DNA of 64,000 nt from Novosphingobium sp. Fuku2-ISO-50 (GTDB taxonomy: Bacteria; Pseudomonadota; Alphaproteobacteria; Sphingomonadales; Sphingomonadaceae): positions 1 to 64,000 of the forward strand of contig NZ_KQ954299.1 in the NCBI RefSeq assembly GCF_001519055.1. The letters run 5' to 3'. Within the stretch, counting starts at the first letter, position 1. Every line of letters starts with the position of its first letter. The notes under the pieces were generated by a model. That model ran no database searches. It was not told the DNA's origin and worked only from the letters and a program-made list of their open reading frames with translations. Below, piece by piece: positions 28,460 through 37,591 of the stretch. A program made the position numbers and the translations under genes.

Positions 28460-28503
28460 GCATGGTTCCTTGAAAATGGCCCGCGCCGGGGTCCGCCAGA
28501 TGG

Positions 28504-28540
28504 GGGCAAGGCGATGGCGGGAAGAGCCACGGCCTTGCCC
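28504..28540 (-). repeat. Hairpin upstream of the GMC gene
   Basis: GGGCAAGGC (28504-28512) pairs exactly with GCCTTGCCC (28532-28540). It sits between the aldehyde dehydrogenase at 28548 and the GMC start; it may be an RNA-processing or partial termination site within the operon. Confidence 0.4.
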
Positions 28541-28547
28541 AATGGAG

Positions 28548-29978
28548 TCAGGCTTCGTGAATGGCCTTGGTGACGAGGCAGGCCTCGACGCCCTCGATGC
28601 CGTCTTCCGAGCCGTGGCCCGACCATTTGACCCCGCCAAAGGGGGCATCCGGGGCGGCGACGGCGGTGCTGTTGATCGTCAGCATGCCGGTTTCCAGCTC
28701 GCTGGCGAGGCGGCGCTGGCGTGCCGCATCGCGTGTCCAGGCATAAGCGGCCAGGCCATAGGGCAGCCGGTTGGCCTCGGCGATCATCGCGTCTTCATCC
28801 TTGTAGGGATTGATGATGGCGACAGGGCCAAACGGTTCGTCATTCATGATCTCGGCATCGACGGGCACGTTGGACAGCACGGTCGGCGCATAGAAGAATC
28901 CCTGATTGCCGATGCGTTCGCCGCCGGTCTCGAGCCCGGCCCCGCGCGCGACGGCGTCGGCCACCAGCCGCTCCATGGCTTCGGGACGGCGCGGATTGGC
29001 CATCGGGCCCATGCCGACGTCGGGATCGAGCCCGTTGCCGACCTTGATCGCCGCGGCGCGTTCGGCAAAGCCCTTCACGAAATCATCGAAGACGGTGTCC
29101 TGAACGATGAAGCGCGTGGGCGAGACGCAGACCTGGCCCGCATTGCGGAACTTGTGCGGCACCATCATGGTCAGCGCCTTTTCGATGTCGGCGTCATCGA
29201 ACACCAGCACCGGGCCATGCCCGCCCAGTTCCATGGTCGTGCGCTTCAGATCGTCCGCCGCCAGCTTCAGCAGATGGCGGCCGATCACGGTGGAACCGGT
29301 GAAGCTGAGCTTGCGGATGATCGGGCTTGCGAGCAAGTGACGCGACACGAAATCGGGGACGCCGAACACCGCCTGGGCGACATCGCCGGGCAGGCCCGCG
29401 TCGAGCAGCGCCTGCAGCACCGCAAGCGCCGAGGCCGGGGTTTCCTCCGCCGATTTCAGGATCACCGAACAGCCCGCCGCGATCGGTGCGCCCAGCTTGC
29501 GCCCCGGATTGGAAAGCGGGAAGTTCCACGGCGCGAAAGCCGCGACCGGGCCGACCGGTTCCTTGATCACGGTGGAGCGCAGCCCCGCCGGGCGGACCAG
29601 CACGCGACCGTAGAGCCGCTGGCATTCGCCTGCATAGAAATCGAAGAGATTGGCGACCATGCCGACTTCGAGCCGGGATTCGGTGAAGGTCTTGCCTTCT
29701 TCGAGCGTGGCGATGCGACCGATGGCGTCGGCGCGTTCGCGCAACAGCCGCGCCGCGCCCTGAAGCACCGCGGCGCGTTCCTGGGCCGGGGTATTGCGCC
29801 AGCGACGGAAACCGCGCTGGGCGGCGGCCAGGGCGCGGTCGAGATCGGCTGCGGTCGCCAGCGGCAGTTCGGCGAGCACGTCGCCCGTTGCCGGGTTCAG
29901 CACTTTGTGCGTGTCGCGATTGCCGCCGGTGACGCGTTCGCCGTCGATCATCATGTACAGTTCGGGATAAGCGATCAT
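28548..29978 (-). CDS. Aldehyde dehydrogenase (succinate-semialdehyde-dehydrogenase-like)
   Basis: 476 residues, cytoplasmic. It carries APWNFPLSNPGRK, FTGSTVIGRHLL, catalytic Glu in MELGGHGPV, and catalytic Cys in GQVCVSPTRF. The family start IDGERVTGG is near the N terminus. Family resemblance is to the GabD/succinate-semialdehyde group, but these are often misassigned and an aromatic or hydroxy-aldehyde substrate is possible. The ATG at 29978 shares its A with the ribB stop (TGATG) and follows a GAGGAA ribosome site. Confidence 0.9.
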   Translation of the reverse strand: MIAYPELYMMIDGERVTGGNRDTHKVLNPATGDVLAELPLATAADLDRALAAAQRGFRRWRNTPAQERAAVLQGAARLLRERADAIGRIATLEEGKTFTESRLEVGMVANLFDFYAGECQRLYGRVLVRPAGLRSTVIKEPVGPVAAFAPWNFPLSNPGRKLGAPIAAGCSVILKSAEETPASALAVLQALLDAGLPGDVAQAVFGVPDFVSRHLLASPIIRKLSFTGSTVIGRHLLKLAADDLKRTTMELGGHGPVLVFDDADIEKALTMMVPHKFRNAGQVCVSPTRFIVQDTVFDDFVKGFAERAAAIKVGNGLDPDVGMGPMANPRRPEAMERLVADAVARGAGLETGGERIGNQGFFYAPTVLSNVPVDAEIMNDEPFGPVAIINPYKDEDAMIAEANRLPYGLAAYAWTRDAARQRRLASELETGMLTINSTAVAAPDAPFGGVKWSGHGSEDGIEGVEACLVTKAIHEA

Positions 29979-31141
29979 CACGGTTCCTCGCTCGGTAGGT
30001 CGATTTTTGGGGACAATTCGTCGGAAAGCCTGCGTTCGCCCACCACTTCCAGCCCAAAGCCTTCCAGGCCGACGATGTGGCGGTGCAGCGTGGTCAGCAG
30101 CACCATCTTCTCCACGCCCAGATCGGCCAGGATTTGCGCGCCGGTGCCATAGTGGCGCAGTTCCATGCCCGACGTGTGGTCGCCCTCGGCGATCGCGCGC
30201 GATATGAGGTCGGAGGTTTCGGTCCGCACCAGCACGATCAGGCCGCGCCCCTCGCGCGCCACTTCCTCCATGCAACGCTGGAGCAGGCGGCTGCGCGGGC
30301 CGCTCATGCCGAACAGATCGTAAAGCGGCAGGCTGCCATGGACGCGCACCAGCACCGGCTCGGGGCCGGAGATGTCGCCTTTTTGCAGCACCACGCTTTC
30401 GGTTCCGTCGATCGCGCTGCGATAGGCCTTGATGATGAATTCGCCGCCGAAATCGGACCGGAAGGTCGATTGCGCGACCATCTCCACCACTTTGTCGAAG
30501 CGGCGGCGGTAATGGATCAGGTCGCGGATCGTGCCGATCTTGAGATCATGGGCCGCCGCAAAGCCGACCAGATCGTCGAGCCGCGCCATCGAACCATCGT
30601 CCTTCATGATTTCGCAGATCACGCCCGAGGGATTGAGCCCGGCCAGACGGGCAACGTCCACTGCCGCCTCGGTATGGCCCGCGCGCACGAGCACGCCGCC
30701 GTCGCGCGCATTGAGCGGGAAGACATGGCCGGGGGTCACGATGTCCGCCTTGCCCTTGGCGGCGTCGATGGCGGTGGCGATGGTTCGCGCGCGGTCGGCG
30801 GCCGAAATGCCGGTGGTGACGCCTTCCTTCGCCTCGATCGAGACCGTGAAGGCGGTTTCATAGCGTGTGCCGTTGGCCCCGCTCATCTGCGTCAGGCCCA
30901 GTTCCTCCACGCGTCGGCGGGTGAGCGACAGGCAGATGAGGCCGCGCCCGTGCGTGGCCATGAAATTGATTTTTTCGGGCGTCGCGAATTGCGCCGGGAT
31001 CACCAGGTCGCCCTCGTTTTCCCGGTCTTCATCATCGACCAGGATGAACATCCGGCCGTTGCGCGCTTCCTCCAGGATCTCTTCGGTGGTGGCGATTGTG
31101 AAGCTTCTGGCGGGGGTGTTGTTTTTTGTGGGGTTTTCCAT
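29978..31141 (-). CDS. ribB: 3,4-dihydroxy-2-butanone-4-phosphate synthase with degenerate RibA-like domain
   Basis: Makes the four-carbon precursor of riboflavin from ribulose-5-phosphate. The N-terminal half (to about 210) has the synthase signature [16 protein letters not shown] and [14 protein letters not shown]. The C-terminal half aligns with GTP cyclohydrolase II ([33 protein letters not shown]) but the zinc-binding cysteines expected after VRVHS are absent. So I expect only the RibB activity. It sits inside a catabolic operon with a flavin reductase and an FADH2-dependent monooxygenase, implying a local boost of flavin supply. Confidence 0.9.
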   Translation of the reverse strand: MENPTKNNTPARSFTIATTEEILEEARNGRMFILVDDEDRENEGDLVIPAQFATPEKINFMATHGRGLICLSLTRRRVEELGLTQMSGANGTRYETAFTVSIEAKEGVTTGISAADRARTIATAIDAAKGKADIVTPGHVFPLNARDGGVLVRAGHTEAAVDVARLAGLNPSGVICEIMKDDGSMARLDDLVGFAAAHDLKIGTIRDLIHYRRRFDKVVEMVAQSTFRSDFGGEFIIKAYRSAIDGTESVVLQKGDISGPEPVLVRVHGSLPLYDLFGMSGPRSRLLQRCMEEVAREGRGLIVLVRTETSDLISRAIAEGDHTSGMELRHYGTGAQILADLGVEKMVLLTTLHRHIVGLEGFGLEVVGERRLSDELSPKIDLPSEEP

Positions 31142-31149
31142 GGTCGCTC

Positions 31150-31827
31150 TTACTGTCCGGCGGCCAGCCCGGCTTCGAGATAGTGCGGGATGGAGAGCGC
31201 GGCCTGATCCCAGTCGATCGCGCCGAAATCCACGCCCATGATTTCCGCCAGGCGCGGGCCGCTGACCTGGGGATAGACATAGGCGCCGAGCACCATCGTC
31301 ATGGCGATAAAGAACTGCGTCTCGTCGAAATGGGGCAGCGCCGCGCGCAAGAGGCGGATCAGCCGTTCGCGCGTGGCGTTTACCATCGGACGGAGGATGG
31401 CGCGCGCCTCTGACGAGGGGTCCATCAGCGCCCGGCAATAGACAAGGTGGCTGGTGCGCTGTTCGATCGCGCCGAAATTGCCGCTCAGCGCCGGGCTGAA
31501 AAAGGCCTCCAGTACCTGGCGCAGATCGGGCTTGCCGCCCGGCGGGATCTGCGCCTCGATCGCATCGAAGCGGGCGTTCTGGGCGGCGTGGATCGGATCG
31601 AAATGGCGCCCGAACATTTCCTCGAAGAATTGCTGTTTGCTGCTCCAGTGGCGGCTCAGCGCCCCCAGGCTGGTGCCTGCCGCCGCGCTGATCGCGCGGA
31701 TGGTGCACCGGTCATAGCCTTCGCGGATGAACAGCGGGTCGGCCGCATCGAGAAACCGTTCGCGACTGCTTTCTCCGCCGCGTTCGGCGGCGACCTTTCC
31801 GACCTTTCCGGTGCGCGGCCCGGTCAT
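31150..31827 (-). CDS. TetR-family transcriptional regulator
   Basis: 225-residue DNA-binding regulator. The helix-turn-helix region is at about 20-65 (RERFLDAADPLFIREGYDR, AGTSLGALSRHWSSKQQFF). A ligand-binding helical domain follows, with HFDPIHAAQNARFDAIEAQ. The start overlaps the flavin reductase stop as ATGA. It is closely similar along its length to the TetR at 53275, also downstream of an HpaB homologue. Probably senses a pathway intermediate; operator unknown. Confidence 0.88.
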   Translation of the reverse strand: MTGPRTGKVGKVAAERGGESSRERFLDAADPLFIREGYDRCTIRAISAAAGTSLGALSRHWSSKQQFFEEMFGRHFDPIHAAQNARFDAIEAQIPPGGKPDLRQVLEAFFSPALSGNFGAIEQRTSHLVYCRALMDPSSEARAILRPMVNATRERLIRLLRAALPHFDETQFFIAMTMVLGAYVYPQVSGPRLAEIMGVDFGAIDWDQAALSIPHYLEAGLAAGQ

Positions 31828-32339
31828 GCCCCGGTCATGCCGCCGTAACGCCCGTCGACATAGACCAGCGGGGTGATCTCCGGATGGTTGGTGACCTTTT
31901 TCACCACGCCCACGATCATGTCGTGCGAGCCGAAGGAATGGTGCGTCTCGACTTTGCAGACAATGTTGGCCTGGGCATCGGGCAGATAGGGCAGGCCCTG
32001 TTCGTCGGTGAGCCATTCGCCGACGTCGAAGCGCCTGTCCGCGGGCTGCCTTGCAAAATCCTGGCACAGTTGCCCCTGGCTTGCCGCCAGCACATTCATG
32101 CAGAAGGCGCCGATGCGCAGCAGCGGCTGGTGAATCGAGGCGGTGCGGTTGACCGCGATCACCAGCGAGGGCGGATCGAAGCTGAGCGACATGAAGGCGG
32201 TCATGGCGATGCCGAAGCGGGCGCCGCCATGATGGCCATCGGCGGGCTCGCCGGTTGTCACCAGCGCGACGCCGCTCGCCACGCGGCGCATGGACTGACG
32301 GAAGTCGTCGAGAACGGGGTGAGTGGTGTCGTTCATCAA
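31824..32339 (-). CDS. Flavin reductase (HpaC/short-chain type)
   Basis: NAD(P)H:flavin oxidoreductase of 171 residues that would feed reduced FAD to the HpaB-type monooxygenase. Family features are FRQSMRRVASGVALVTT, MTAFMSLSFDPPSLVIAVN, and the C-terminal CKVETHHSFGSHDMIVGVV with YVDGRYGG. An AGGACC precedes the paired ATG ATG start; either could be used. Encoded in the HpaB1 operon between an aldehyde dehydrogenase and the TetR gene. Confidence 0.92.
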   Translation of the reverse strand: MMNDTTHPVLDDFRQSMRRVASGVALVTTGEPADGHHGGARFGIAMTAFMSLSFDPPSLVIAVNRTASIHQPLLRIGAFCMNVLAASQGQLCQDFARQPADRRFDVGEWLTDEQGLPYLPDAQANIVCKVETHHSFGSHDMIVGVVKKVTNHPEITPLVYVDGRYGGMTGA

Positions 32340-32368
32340 AAAGGTCCTGGCTCAGATCGGATAACGGC

Positions 32369-33787
32369 TCAGATCGGGTAATGGCCGTGTTCGGTATCGA
32401 CGGTGATCCAGCGCAAGTCGGTGAAGCTGTCGATCCCCGCCTTGCCGCCAAACCGGCCGTAGCCCGACGCACCGACACCGCCGAAGGGCATTTGCGCCTC
32501 GTCGTGCACGGTGGGGCCGTTGACGTGGCAGATCCCCGACCTGATCCGCCGCGCGACTTTCAGGCCGCGCGCCGCATCGCCGGTGAAGACGGCGGCGGAA
32601 AGGCCGTATTCGCTGTCGTTGGCAAGACGGATGGCATCGTCTTCGTCCTTCGCGCGGATCACCGCGACCACAGGGCCGAAACTTTCATCGCGATAGAGCT
32701 TCATGTCGGACGTCACGCCGTCGATCACGGTCGCGGGCATCAGCACGCTCTCGCCCTTGCCGCCCGTCAGCGCGCGGGCGCCCTTGGCCAGCGCATCGTC
32801 GATCAGCGCGTTGACATGGATAACGGTCTTCATGTCGACCACGGCGCCCAGCGGGGTGTTGCCCACGCGCGGATCGCCGGTGGCGAGCGTGGCGACTTTT
32901 GTGGCGAATTTCGCGAGGAAGACGTCGGCGACGGCCTCTGTCACGATGATCCGCTCCGTCGACATGCAGATCTGGCCCTGATTCATGAAGGCGCCGAAGG
33001 CCGCCGCCTTTACCGCCTCGTCAAGATCGGCGTCATCGAGCACGATAAAGGGGGCCTTGCCGCCCAGTTCGAGCAGCACCGGCTTCAGGTGCTCGGCTGC
33101 GCGTTTGGCGATGATCCGACCGACATGGGTGGAGCCGGTGAAATTGATGCGGCGCACTGCCGGGTGATCGATCAGCGCGCCGACGATTTCGGCGGCGTCC
33201 TCGGGCGCGTTGGTGATGGAATTCACCGTGCCTTCGGGAAAGCCCGCCTCGGCGAAAGCCTCGATGATCAGGCTGTGCGTGCGTGGACAGATTTCAGAGC
33301 ATTTGAGAATCACGGTGTTGCCGCAGGCGAGCGGCACGGCGATGGCGCGCACGCCAAGGATGATCGGCGCATTCCACGGCGCAATGCCCAGGCTCACCCC
33401 CGCCGGCTCGCGGATGGCGAGCGCCAGGCAGCCCGGCTTGTCCGACGGGATCACTTCGCCGCCGATCTGGGTGGTGAGCGCAGCCGCCTCGCGCACCATG
33501 CCGACGGCCAGGCCGACATTGAAGCGCGCCCAGCCTTCGGTTGCGCCGATTTCGTGCTTCATCGCCTCGATCAGCGCCGGGGCACGCGCGTCCAGCGCAT
33601 CGGCCGCCTTGTTCAGCAAGGCGCGTCGCGCATTGGGGCCCATCGCCGACCATACGGGAAAGGCCGCTGCGGCCCGGTCGGCGGCAGCCCTCGCGTCGGC
33701 CACGGTTTCCCTTGGCGAGCGGCTTGCCACGGTTCCGTCCAGCGGGTTGAGGCGTTCGAAAGTCGTCTGTGAAGCCATTTTGGTCAT
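32369..33787 (-). CDS. Aromatic aldehyde dehydrogenase (vanillin/salicylaldehyde type)
   Basis: 472 residues from ATG 33787, chosen for the AAGGAG ribosome site just upstream; a second ATG three codons later is possible. Motifs: APWNAPIILGVRAIAVPLA, FTGSTHVGRIIAKRA, catalytic Glu in LELGGKAPF, and catalytic Cys in NQGQICMSTERI. The last is the form I know from vanillin and salicylaldehyde dehydrogenases. It follows HpaB1 by 119 bases on the same strand. It would oxidise a benzaldehyde released by the VAO or stilbene-oxygenase reaction; that link is inference. Confidence 0.9.
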   Translation of the reverse strand: MTKMASQTTFERLNPLDGTVASRSPRETVADARAAADRAAAAFPVWSAMGPNARRALLNKAADALDARAPALIEAMKHEIGATEGWARFNVGLAVGMVREAAALTTQIGGEVIPSDKPGCLALAIREPAGVSLGIAPWNAPIILGVRAIAVPLACGNTVILKCSEICPRTHSLIIEAFAEAGFPEGTVNSITNAPEDAAEIVGALIDHPAVRRINFTGSTHVGRIIAKRAAEHLKPVLLELGGKAPFIVLDDADLDEAVKAAAFGAFMNQGQICMSTERIIVTEAVADVFLAKFATKVATLATGDPRVGNTPLGAVVDMKTVIHVNALIDDALAKGARALTGGKGESVLMPATVIDGVTSDMKLYRDESFGPVVAVIRAKDEDDAIRLANDSEYGLSAAVFTGDAARGLKVARRIRSGICHVNGPTVHDEAQMPFGGVGASGYGRFGGKAGIDSFTDLRWITVDTEHGHYPI

Positions 33788-33906
33788 CCACTCCTTGCTG
33801 CTGTCGCGGCGCATGGCCCGCGCAGGCATTAATCCCGGGAAAAGGGGCCCGGATTCGGCGGGCCTCCAATCGCTCCTTGCGTCATATTACAGCCTGACAG
33901 CGGGGC

Positions 33907-35361
33907 TCACTTCTTCAGGAAGGCGCCGTTCTTGGTCAGGAATTCCATCACTTCGCCCTTCCAGCCGTTGCGCTGCGCCACCATGTGGTCACCGGCGCGC
34001 GCGCGGTTCAGCGAGCCGAGATAGAACATCTCGTAAAGCTCGTTGCGCCCGGCCAGCGCAGAGATCGCAAAGTCGCGCGCGGTGCGGAACACGGCGGCAC
34101 GCTGTTCGGCCGTAAAGCCGTTGGCGCCCGGCAGATACTTGCGCAGCATGTCGCCCACGTCCGGATCCTGGAACAGATCGAGCGACGGCGTGGCGAGCAT
34201 GTTGTGCGAGCCCAGCGCGCGGATGATCTGGTTTACCCGGCTCATCCATTCCGGCATGATCGAGCGGAGCGCGGCCAGATCGCGATGCGGGAAGAAGGCG
34301 CCAGAGGTGCCCCAGACATGTGCGCGTTCCTCGGCGGCGATGATCGCGGCCTTGGTCATGATCATGTAGGTGTGGATTTCGCCCAGCATCACCGCCACGT
34401 CCTGGCGCTGTTCGCTGCCGGTGATCCTGGCCATCAGCGTGCACAGGTCGTAGGCGAATTCCAGCTTCACTTTGGCGCGGATCGCGGTCTGCTGCAACGT
34501 GTTGCCCGGCGAAACGCCGCGGGTGACGTTGTTGTAGACATCGAGATTGCCGTCGATGAACAGGCGCTCGTAAGGCACTTCCACATCGTCGAAGACCACG
34601 AAGACGTCCTGCTCGTCAAAGCGCGAGGAGAAGGGGGCGTCGGCGCGGCTCTCGTCCACGCCGTAATGATCGCGGCAGAACATGATCAGGCCCTTGGTGT
34701 TCGAAGGCACCGAGAAGCACAGCGCATGGCGCTCCGCACGGGTCGGGATCGGCGCAGAGGGATAGACGTAGAATTCGTCGGTGAACGGCCCGAGCGTCGC
34801 CAGCATCTTGCCGCCGCGCACGATGATGCCGTTTTGCGTCTCGCCCACTTTGTGAACGGTCAGATCGGCATTCATGCCGGCCAGGTCGCCGGTGCTCTTG
34901 TCGATGTTGGCATGCGCGATGGCGTGAGTCAGCGAAAGGTCGCCGTCGATCACCTCGCGATGGAACTTCGTCAGGCGGTCGTGATAGACCGGATCGCCCT
35001 TTTCCCAGATGTCGCGCCGCGCGACATGGCCCGAAAGCACGACGTTCACGTAATCGGGGGTGCGGCCCAACATGCCGTAGGAATAGCGCGCAAAGCGGTC
35101 GAGCGCCTTGTGGCGGATCGCCAGGTCTTCCTTGTTGCGCGGCACGATCAGGCTGGCGCTCATCATTTCGCCGGGCTTTTCCGGATCGGCGACGAGGCAG
35201 TCGTCGGCATTTTCGATCTGATAATCGAAATATTCCGCCATGCCCTGCAGCGAGCCCTGAAAGCGGGGCTCGGTCAACGTATCGACTTTCCTGTCGCCGA
35301 GATAGACGACGCGGTCATCCTTCAAACCGGCAAGGAACTGTTGCCCGTTGCGAACTGCCAT
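33907..35361 (-). CDS. FADH2-dependent phenol monooxygenase (HpaB family), copy 1
   Basis: Oxygenase component of a two-component 4-hydroxyphenylacetate-3-hydroxylase-type enzyme that hydroxylates phenols using FADH2. The 484-residue form starts at ATG 35361 after GGGAGAG. Family features: GRTPDYVNVVLSGHVAR, HANIDKSTGD, GIIVRGGKMLATLGPFTDEF, APFSSRFDEQD, and GVSPGNTLQQTAIRAKVKLEF. First gene of the long minus-strand run containing its likely reductase (31824) and ribB. Paralogous to the HpaB at 54104. Substrate not determinable from sequence. Confidence 0.93.
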   Translation of the reverse strand: MAVRNGQQFLAGLKDDRVVYLGDRKVDTLTEPRFQGSLQGMAEYFDYQIENADDCLVADPEKPGEMMSASLIVPRNKEDLAIRHKALDRFARYSYGMLGRTPDYVNVVLSGHVARRDIWEKGDPVYHDRLTKFHREVIDGDLSLTHAIAHANIDKSTGDLAGMNADLTVHKVGETQNGIIVRGGKMLATLGPFTDEFYVYPSAPIPTRAERHALCFSVPSNTKGLIMFCRDHYGVDESRADAPFSSRFDEQDVFVVFDDVEVPYERLFIDGNLDVYNNVTRGVSPGNTLQQTAIRAKVKLEFAYDLCTLMARITGSEQRQDVAVMLGEIHTYMIMTKAAIIAAEERAHVWGTSGAFFPHRDLAALRSIMPEWMSRVNQIIRALGSHNMLATPSLDLFQDPDVGDMLRKYLPGANGFTAEQRAAVFRTARDFAISALAGRNELYEMFYLGSLNRARAGDHMVAQRNGWKGEVMEFLTKNGAFLKK

Positions 35362-35394
35362 GAAATCTCTCCCGGGGATTGGATGCAGGCTTGT

Positions 35395-35410
35395 GAATAC
35401 GCATGTATTC
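35395..35410. promoter_or_regulatory. Palindrome upstream of HpaB1
   Basis: GAATACGCATGTATTC has perfect 6-base arms, 34 bases before the HpaB1 start. A related TGTATTC stretch followed by CACGAGTCGTG lies at the same place before HpaB2. A TetR operator is possible. Confidence 0.4.
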
Positions 35411-35508
35411 GCAATGCGATTCGGCGGCAAGTGGAAAATCAAATTGGTGAAATCGTGTTATTTCAAATGCATAGCCTTTATTGACGGCTTGATCTGTGTC
35501 AAAAAGGT

Positions 35509-35537
35509 TTGACAGCGGTACGCCGAATCCCTCAATA
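35509..35537 (+). promoter_or_regulatory. Predicted sigma70 promoter for the MFS gene
   Basis: TTGACA, 17-base spacer, TCAATA. The operator motif at 35548 starts 10 bases after the -10 element. Confidence 0.5.
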
Positions 35538-35547
35538 AGGGAACGAA

Positions 35548-35564
35548 GTTCTGATTGGCAGAAC
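35548..35564. promoter_or_regulatory. Operator motif copy A
   Basis: GTTCTGATTGGCAGAAC, inverted repeat GTTCTG-N5-CAGAAC, at the predicted start site of the MFS transcript in the HpaB1/MFS divergent region. Confidence 0.65.
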
Positions 35565-35758
35565 CATTTGGGAGAACCGGGGTGACGGCGGCAGACGCCC
35601 GCGCAGGCGGCGTTTCGGCCCGCGGCCCCTTCACCAGACGGCCAGGCTCGTTGGAGAGGATGTCCATCCGGGGCATCCTGCGAATAATCGCAAGGTTTCC
35701 TGATGGCAGCGATGGCGGCGTTTGTCGCGCCTTCGCCCGAGATTGAAAGGGTCCTAAC

Positions 35759-37027
35759 GTGGCAGATGTTGAGAGGTTGCCGCTCGCGACCGTCAAGCGA
35801 TACGCCTACCTGAATGTTGTCGCGAGCTTTCTGGTCTGGGGCTTTGCGCTGGCCGGCGTGTCGATGATGGTGACGGTAAGTTACAAGTCGATCATGCTCG
35901 ACATGCATTGGAGCAATGAGCAGACGACCGCCTTCATGGCGATCAAGTCGCTCGTTTCCGCGCTGACCGGCCTGCTGATCGGCCATGCCTTCGTCAAGTT
36001 CGGGCTGAAGCGGGTCTATGTCATCTCGCTTGCCGCGATCGGTCTTTCGACCTCCATGCTCTATTTCGCCTATTCGCTGCCGATCTATTACCTGGCGGCG
36101 GGGATCTCGGGCTTTTTCAGCATCATCTGCAACATCGCCTATCAGGTGACGCTGGCCCGCTGGTTTACTGCGCGGCTGGGGCAGATGATGGGCTACGCCG
36201 TGCTCGGCGCGGCCTTTGCGGCGCTGGTGGTGCCGGTCAGCACCACTTTCCTCGTCAAGCAATATGGCTGGCACACCACCTTCGGCCTCGCCGGTCTGTT
36301 CGTGCTGGTGGTGCTGACCGCGCTGGTCGGCGTGCTGGCGCATGAATCGCCCGAACGCTATGGCTTTACCACCGACGAGATCGACCCGCCCAAGGCTGGC
36401 ATTCCGGCGAAACCGGCGATCGCGGGCCCGCCCCCGGGCGACGAGTTCAAGGCGCTGCTGAAAAGCCCGCGCTTCTACATCGTGTGCGCCTGTGTCTTTG
36501 CCTCGGGTGCCTTTTCCAACGGCATCAACGAACACACCACGCTGTTCCTCGCCGAACGCAAGCTCGGTGCCTATGCGGCGGCCGGCGGCTTTACCATGGT
36601 GATGGTGCTGTCTGCGTTGGGCAAGGTCTTCTTCGGATGGCTGTTCGACAAGATCTCCACCAAGGGCGTTGCGATTGCCTGGGCGCTGTGCGGCATTGCG
36701 GTTGCGCTGGCCTTCCCGGTCGCCACTCTCCCGACCATGGTGGTCTTTGTGGCGTTTCGCGGCATCGCCCAGGGCGGCGCGGTTGTGCAGACGCCGATCC
36801 TGGCGCGCCACATGTTCGGGCTGCGCCCGGTCGCCCAGACGATCTCGGTCTTGATGGGAAGCTTCCATCTGGGGGCGGCCGCCGGCATCTTCCTGATCGC
36901 CCGGTTCCACGACATGTCGGGCGGCTATGGCGTTCCGTTCACCGGCATCATCGTTTTGGCATTCGTTGCCTCGGCCGTCGCGTTGACCTTTCAGCCGCGG
37001 TATTGGGTCAATTACAAAAAGGCGTAA
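35759..37027 (+). CDS. MFS transporter (aromatic/organic acid importer type)
   Basis: 422-residue inner-membrane carrier with 12 predicted helices in two halves. The loop after TM2 (LIGHAFVKFGLKRVYVISL) and the matching loop in the second half (GWLFDKISTKGVAIA) have the MFS pattern. A GTG start at 35759 follows AAGGG. Resemblance is to MFS carriers of the monocarboxylate/oxalate-formate class often found in aromatic gene clusters. Divergent from HpaB1 and under operator copy A, so it probably imports the island's substrate or an acid derived from it. A strong terminator follows. Confidence 0.88.
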   Translation: MADVERLPLATVKRYAYLNVVASFLVWGFALAGVSMMVTVSYKSIMLDMHWSNEQTTAFMAIKSLVSALTGLLIGHAFVKFGLKRVYVISLAAIGLSTSMLYFAYSLPIYYLAAGISGFFSIICNIAYQVTLARWFTARLGQMMGYAVLGAAFAALVVPVSTTFLVKQYGWHTTFGLAGLFVLVVLTALVGVLAHESPERYGFTTDEIDPPKAGIPAKPAIAGPPPGDEFKALLKSPRFYIVCACVFASGAFSNGINEHTTLFLAERKLGAYAAAGGFTMVMVLSALGKVFFGWLFDKISTKGVAIAWALCGIAVALAFPVATLPTMVVFVAFRGIAQGGAVVQTPILARHMFGLRPVAQTISVLMGSFHLGAAAGIFLIARFHDMSGGYGVPFTGIIVLAFVASAVALTFQPRYWVNYKKA

Positions 37028-37048
37028 TGGCGAGATCGGATCGCATGC

Positions 37049-37085
37049 AAAAGGGCCGCTCCCGCAAGGGGGGCGGCCCTTTTTT
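37049..37085 (+). terminator. Intrinsic terminator after the MFS gene
   Basis: AAAAGGGCCGC pairs with GCGGCCCTTTTTT around a short C/G loop, with the T-run in place on the plus strand. The A-run on the other arm could also let it serve the facing operon. Confidence 0.9.
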
Positions 37086-37111
37086 CCAGCGCCGTTGGCT
37101 CAGGTTGCGAC

Positions 37112-37591
37112 CTATTGCAGGATCCAGGCGACGCCTCCGTCACGGCAATCGCCGCAGACCGCGTCAAGCAGGGCGCGCGCCGGGGCCGAGGCGTGGGGCG
37201 TTGCCAGATCGCGCCCCTGTCCCGCGTCGATGAGGCGGGCATGGACAATGCGCCGTCCGGCATCGCGGGCAAGGTCGCGCGCCAGCAGATAGTCGGACCA
37301 GCCGGTATAGCCGATCACCGGGGCTTGCGAGGAAGGAGCCAGCCAGCCGATGGCAGGGCCTTGCAGCAGGCGGACGATCTCGCCTTCGGGGTCGGCAAAA
37401 TCGCAGCCCGCGCTGTGGGCCGCGGCCTGGAGCGCGCGTCCGCCTTCGCGGCCGAGGTCGCCGATCGCGCGAAAGGGGCTCTGCGGCAAGACCGCCGCCC
37501 AGGCGGAGCCGGGCAGGGCAGCACCGGCAACGATCGTGCCCCGGGCCATGCCGGTGAGCAGCGCGCGGCGCGAGATTGCGGGCGCGGTCAT
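37112..37591 (-). CDS. Exported protein of unknown function (twin-arginine-like signal)
   Basis: 159 residues; I do not recognise a family. The N terminus has SRRALLTGMARGTIVAGAALPGS..., a twin-arginine-like signal with cleavage near AWA. The mature part is small, with one isolated Cys (AAHSAGCDF) and a C-terminal AVCGDCRDGG, a possible CxxC pair near the end. The start overlaps the cytochrome c stop as ATGA, so it is made together with the flavocytochrome. A role in electron transfer or maturation of that enzyme is inference from position. Confidence 0.65.
   Translation of the reverse strand: MTAPAISRRALLTGMARGTIVAGAALPGSAWAAVLPQSPFRAIGDLGREGGRALQAAAHSAGCDFADPEGEIVRLLQGPAIGWLAPSSQAPVIGYTGWSDYLLARDLARDAGRRIVHARLIDAGQGRDLATPHASAPARALLDAVCGDCRDGGVAWILQ

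Larger units (their letters stand above)
35362..35758. other. Divergent control region, HpaB1 / MFS transporter
   Basis: About 400 bases without a gene. It contains a 16-base palindrome near the HpaB1 start (35395-35410), a sigma70-like promoter toward the MFS gene (35509-35537) and the 17-bp operator motif at 35548. The last 180 bases before the MFS start show no further feature. Confidence 0.6.

Noticed and set aside
28548..29978. gabD, succinate-semialdehyde dehydrogenase of GABA metabolism
   Set aside because: No transaminase or GABA genes are nearby; family-level similarity does not fix the substrate.
29978..31141. Bifunctional RibBA (with GTP cyclohydrolase II)
   Set aside because: The cysteines that bind catalytic zinc are missing from the C-terminal half, so only RibB activity is called.
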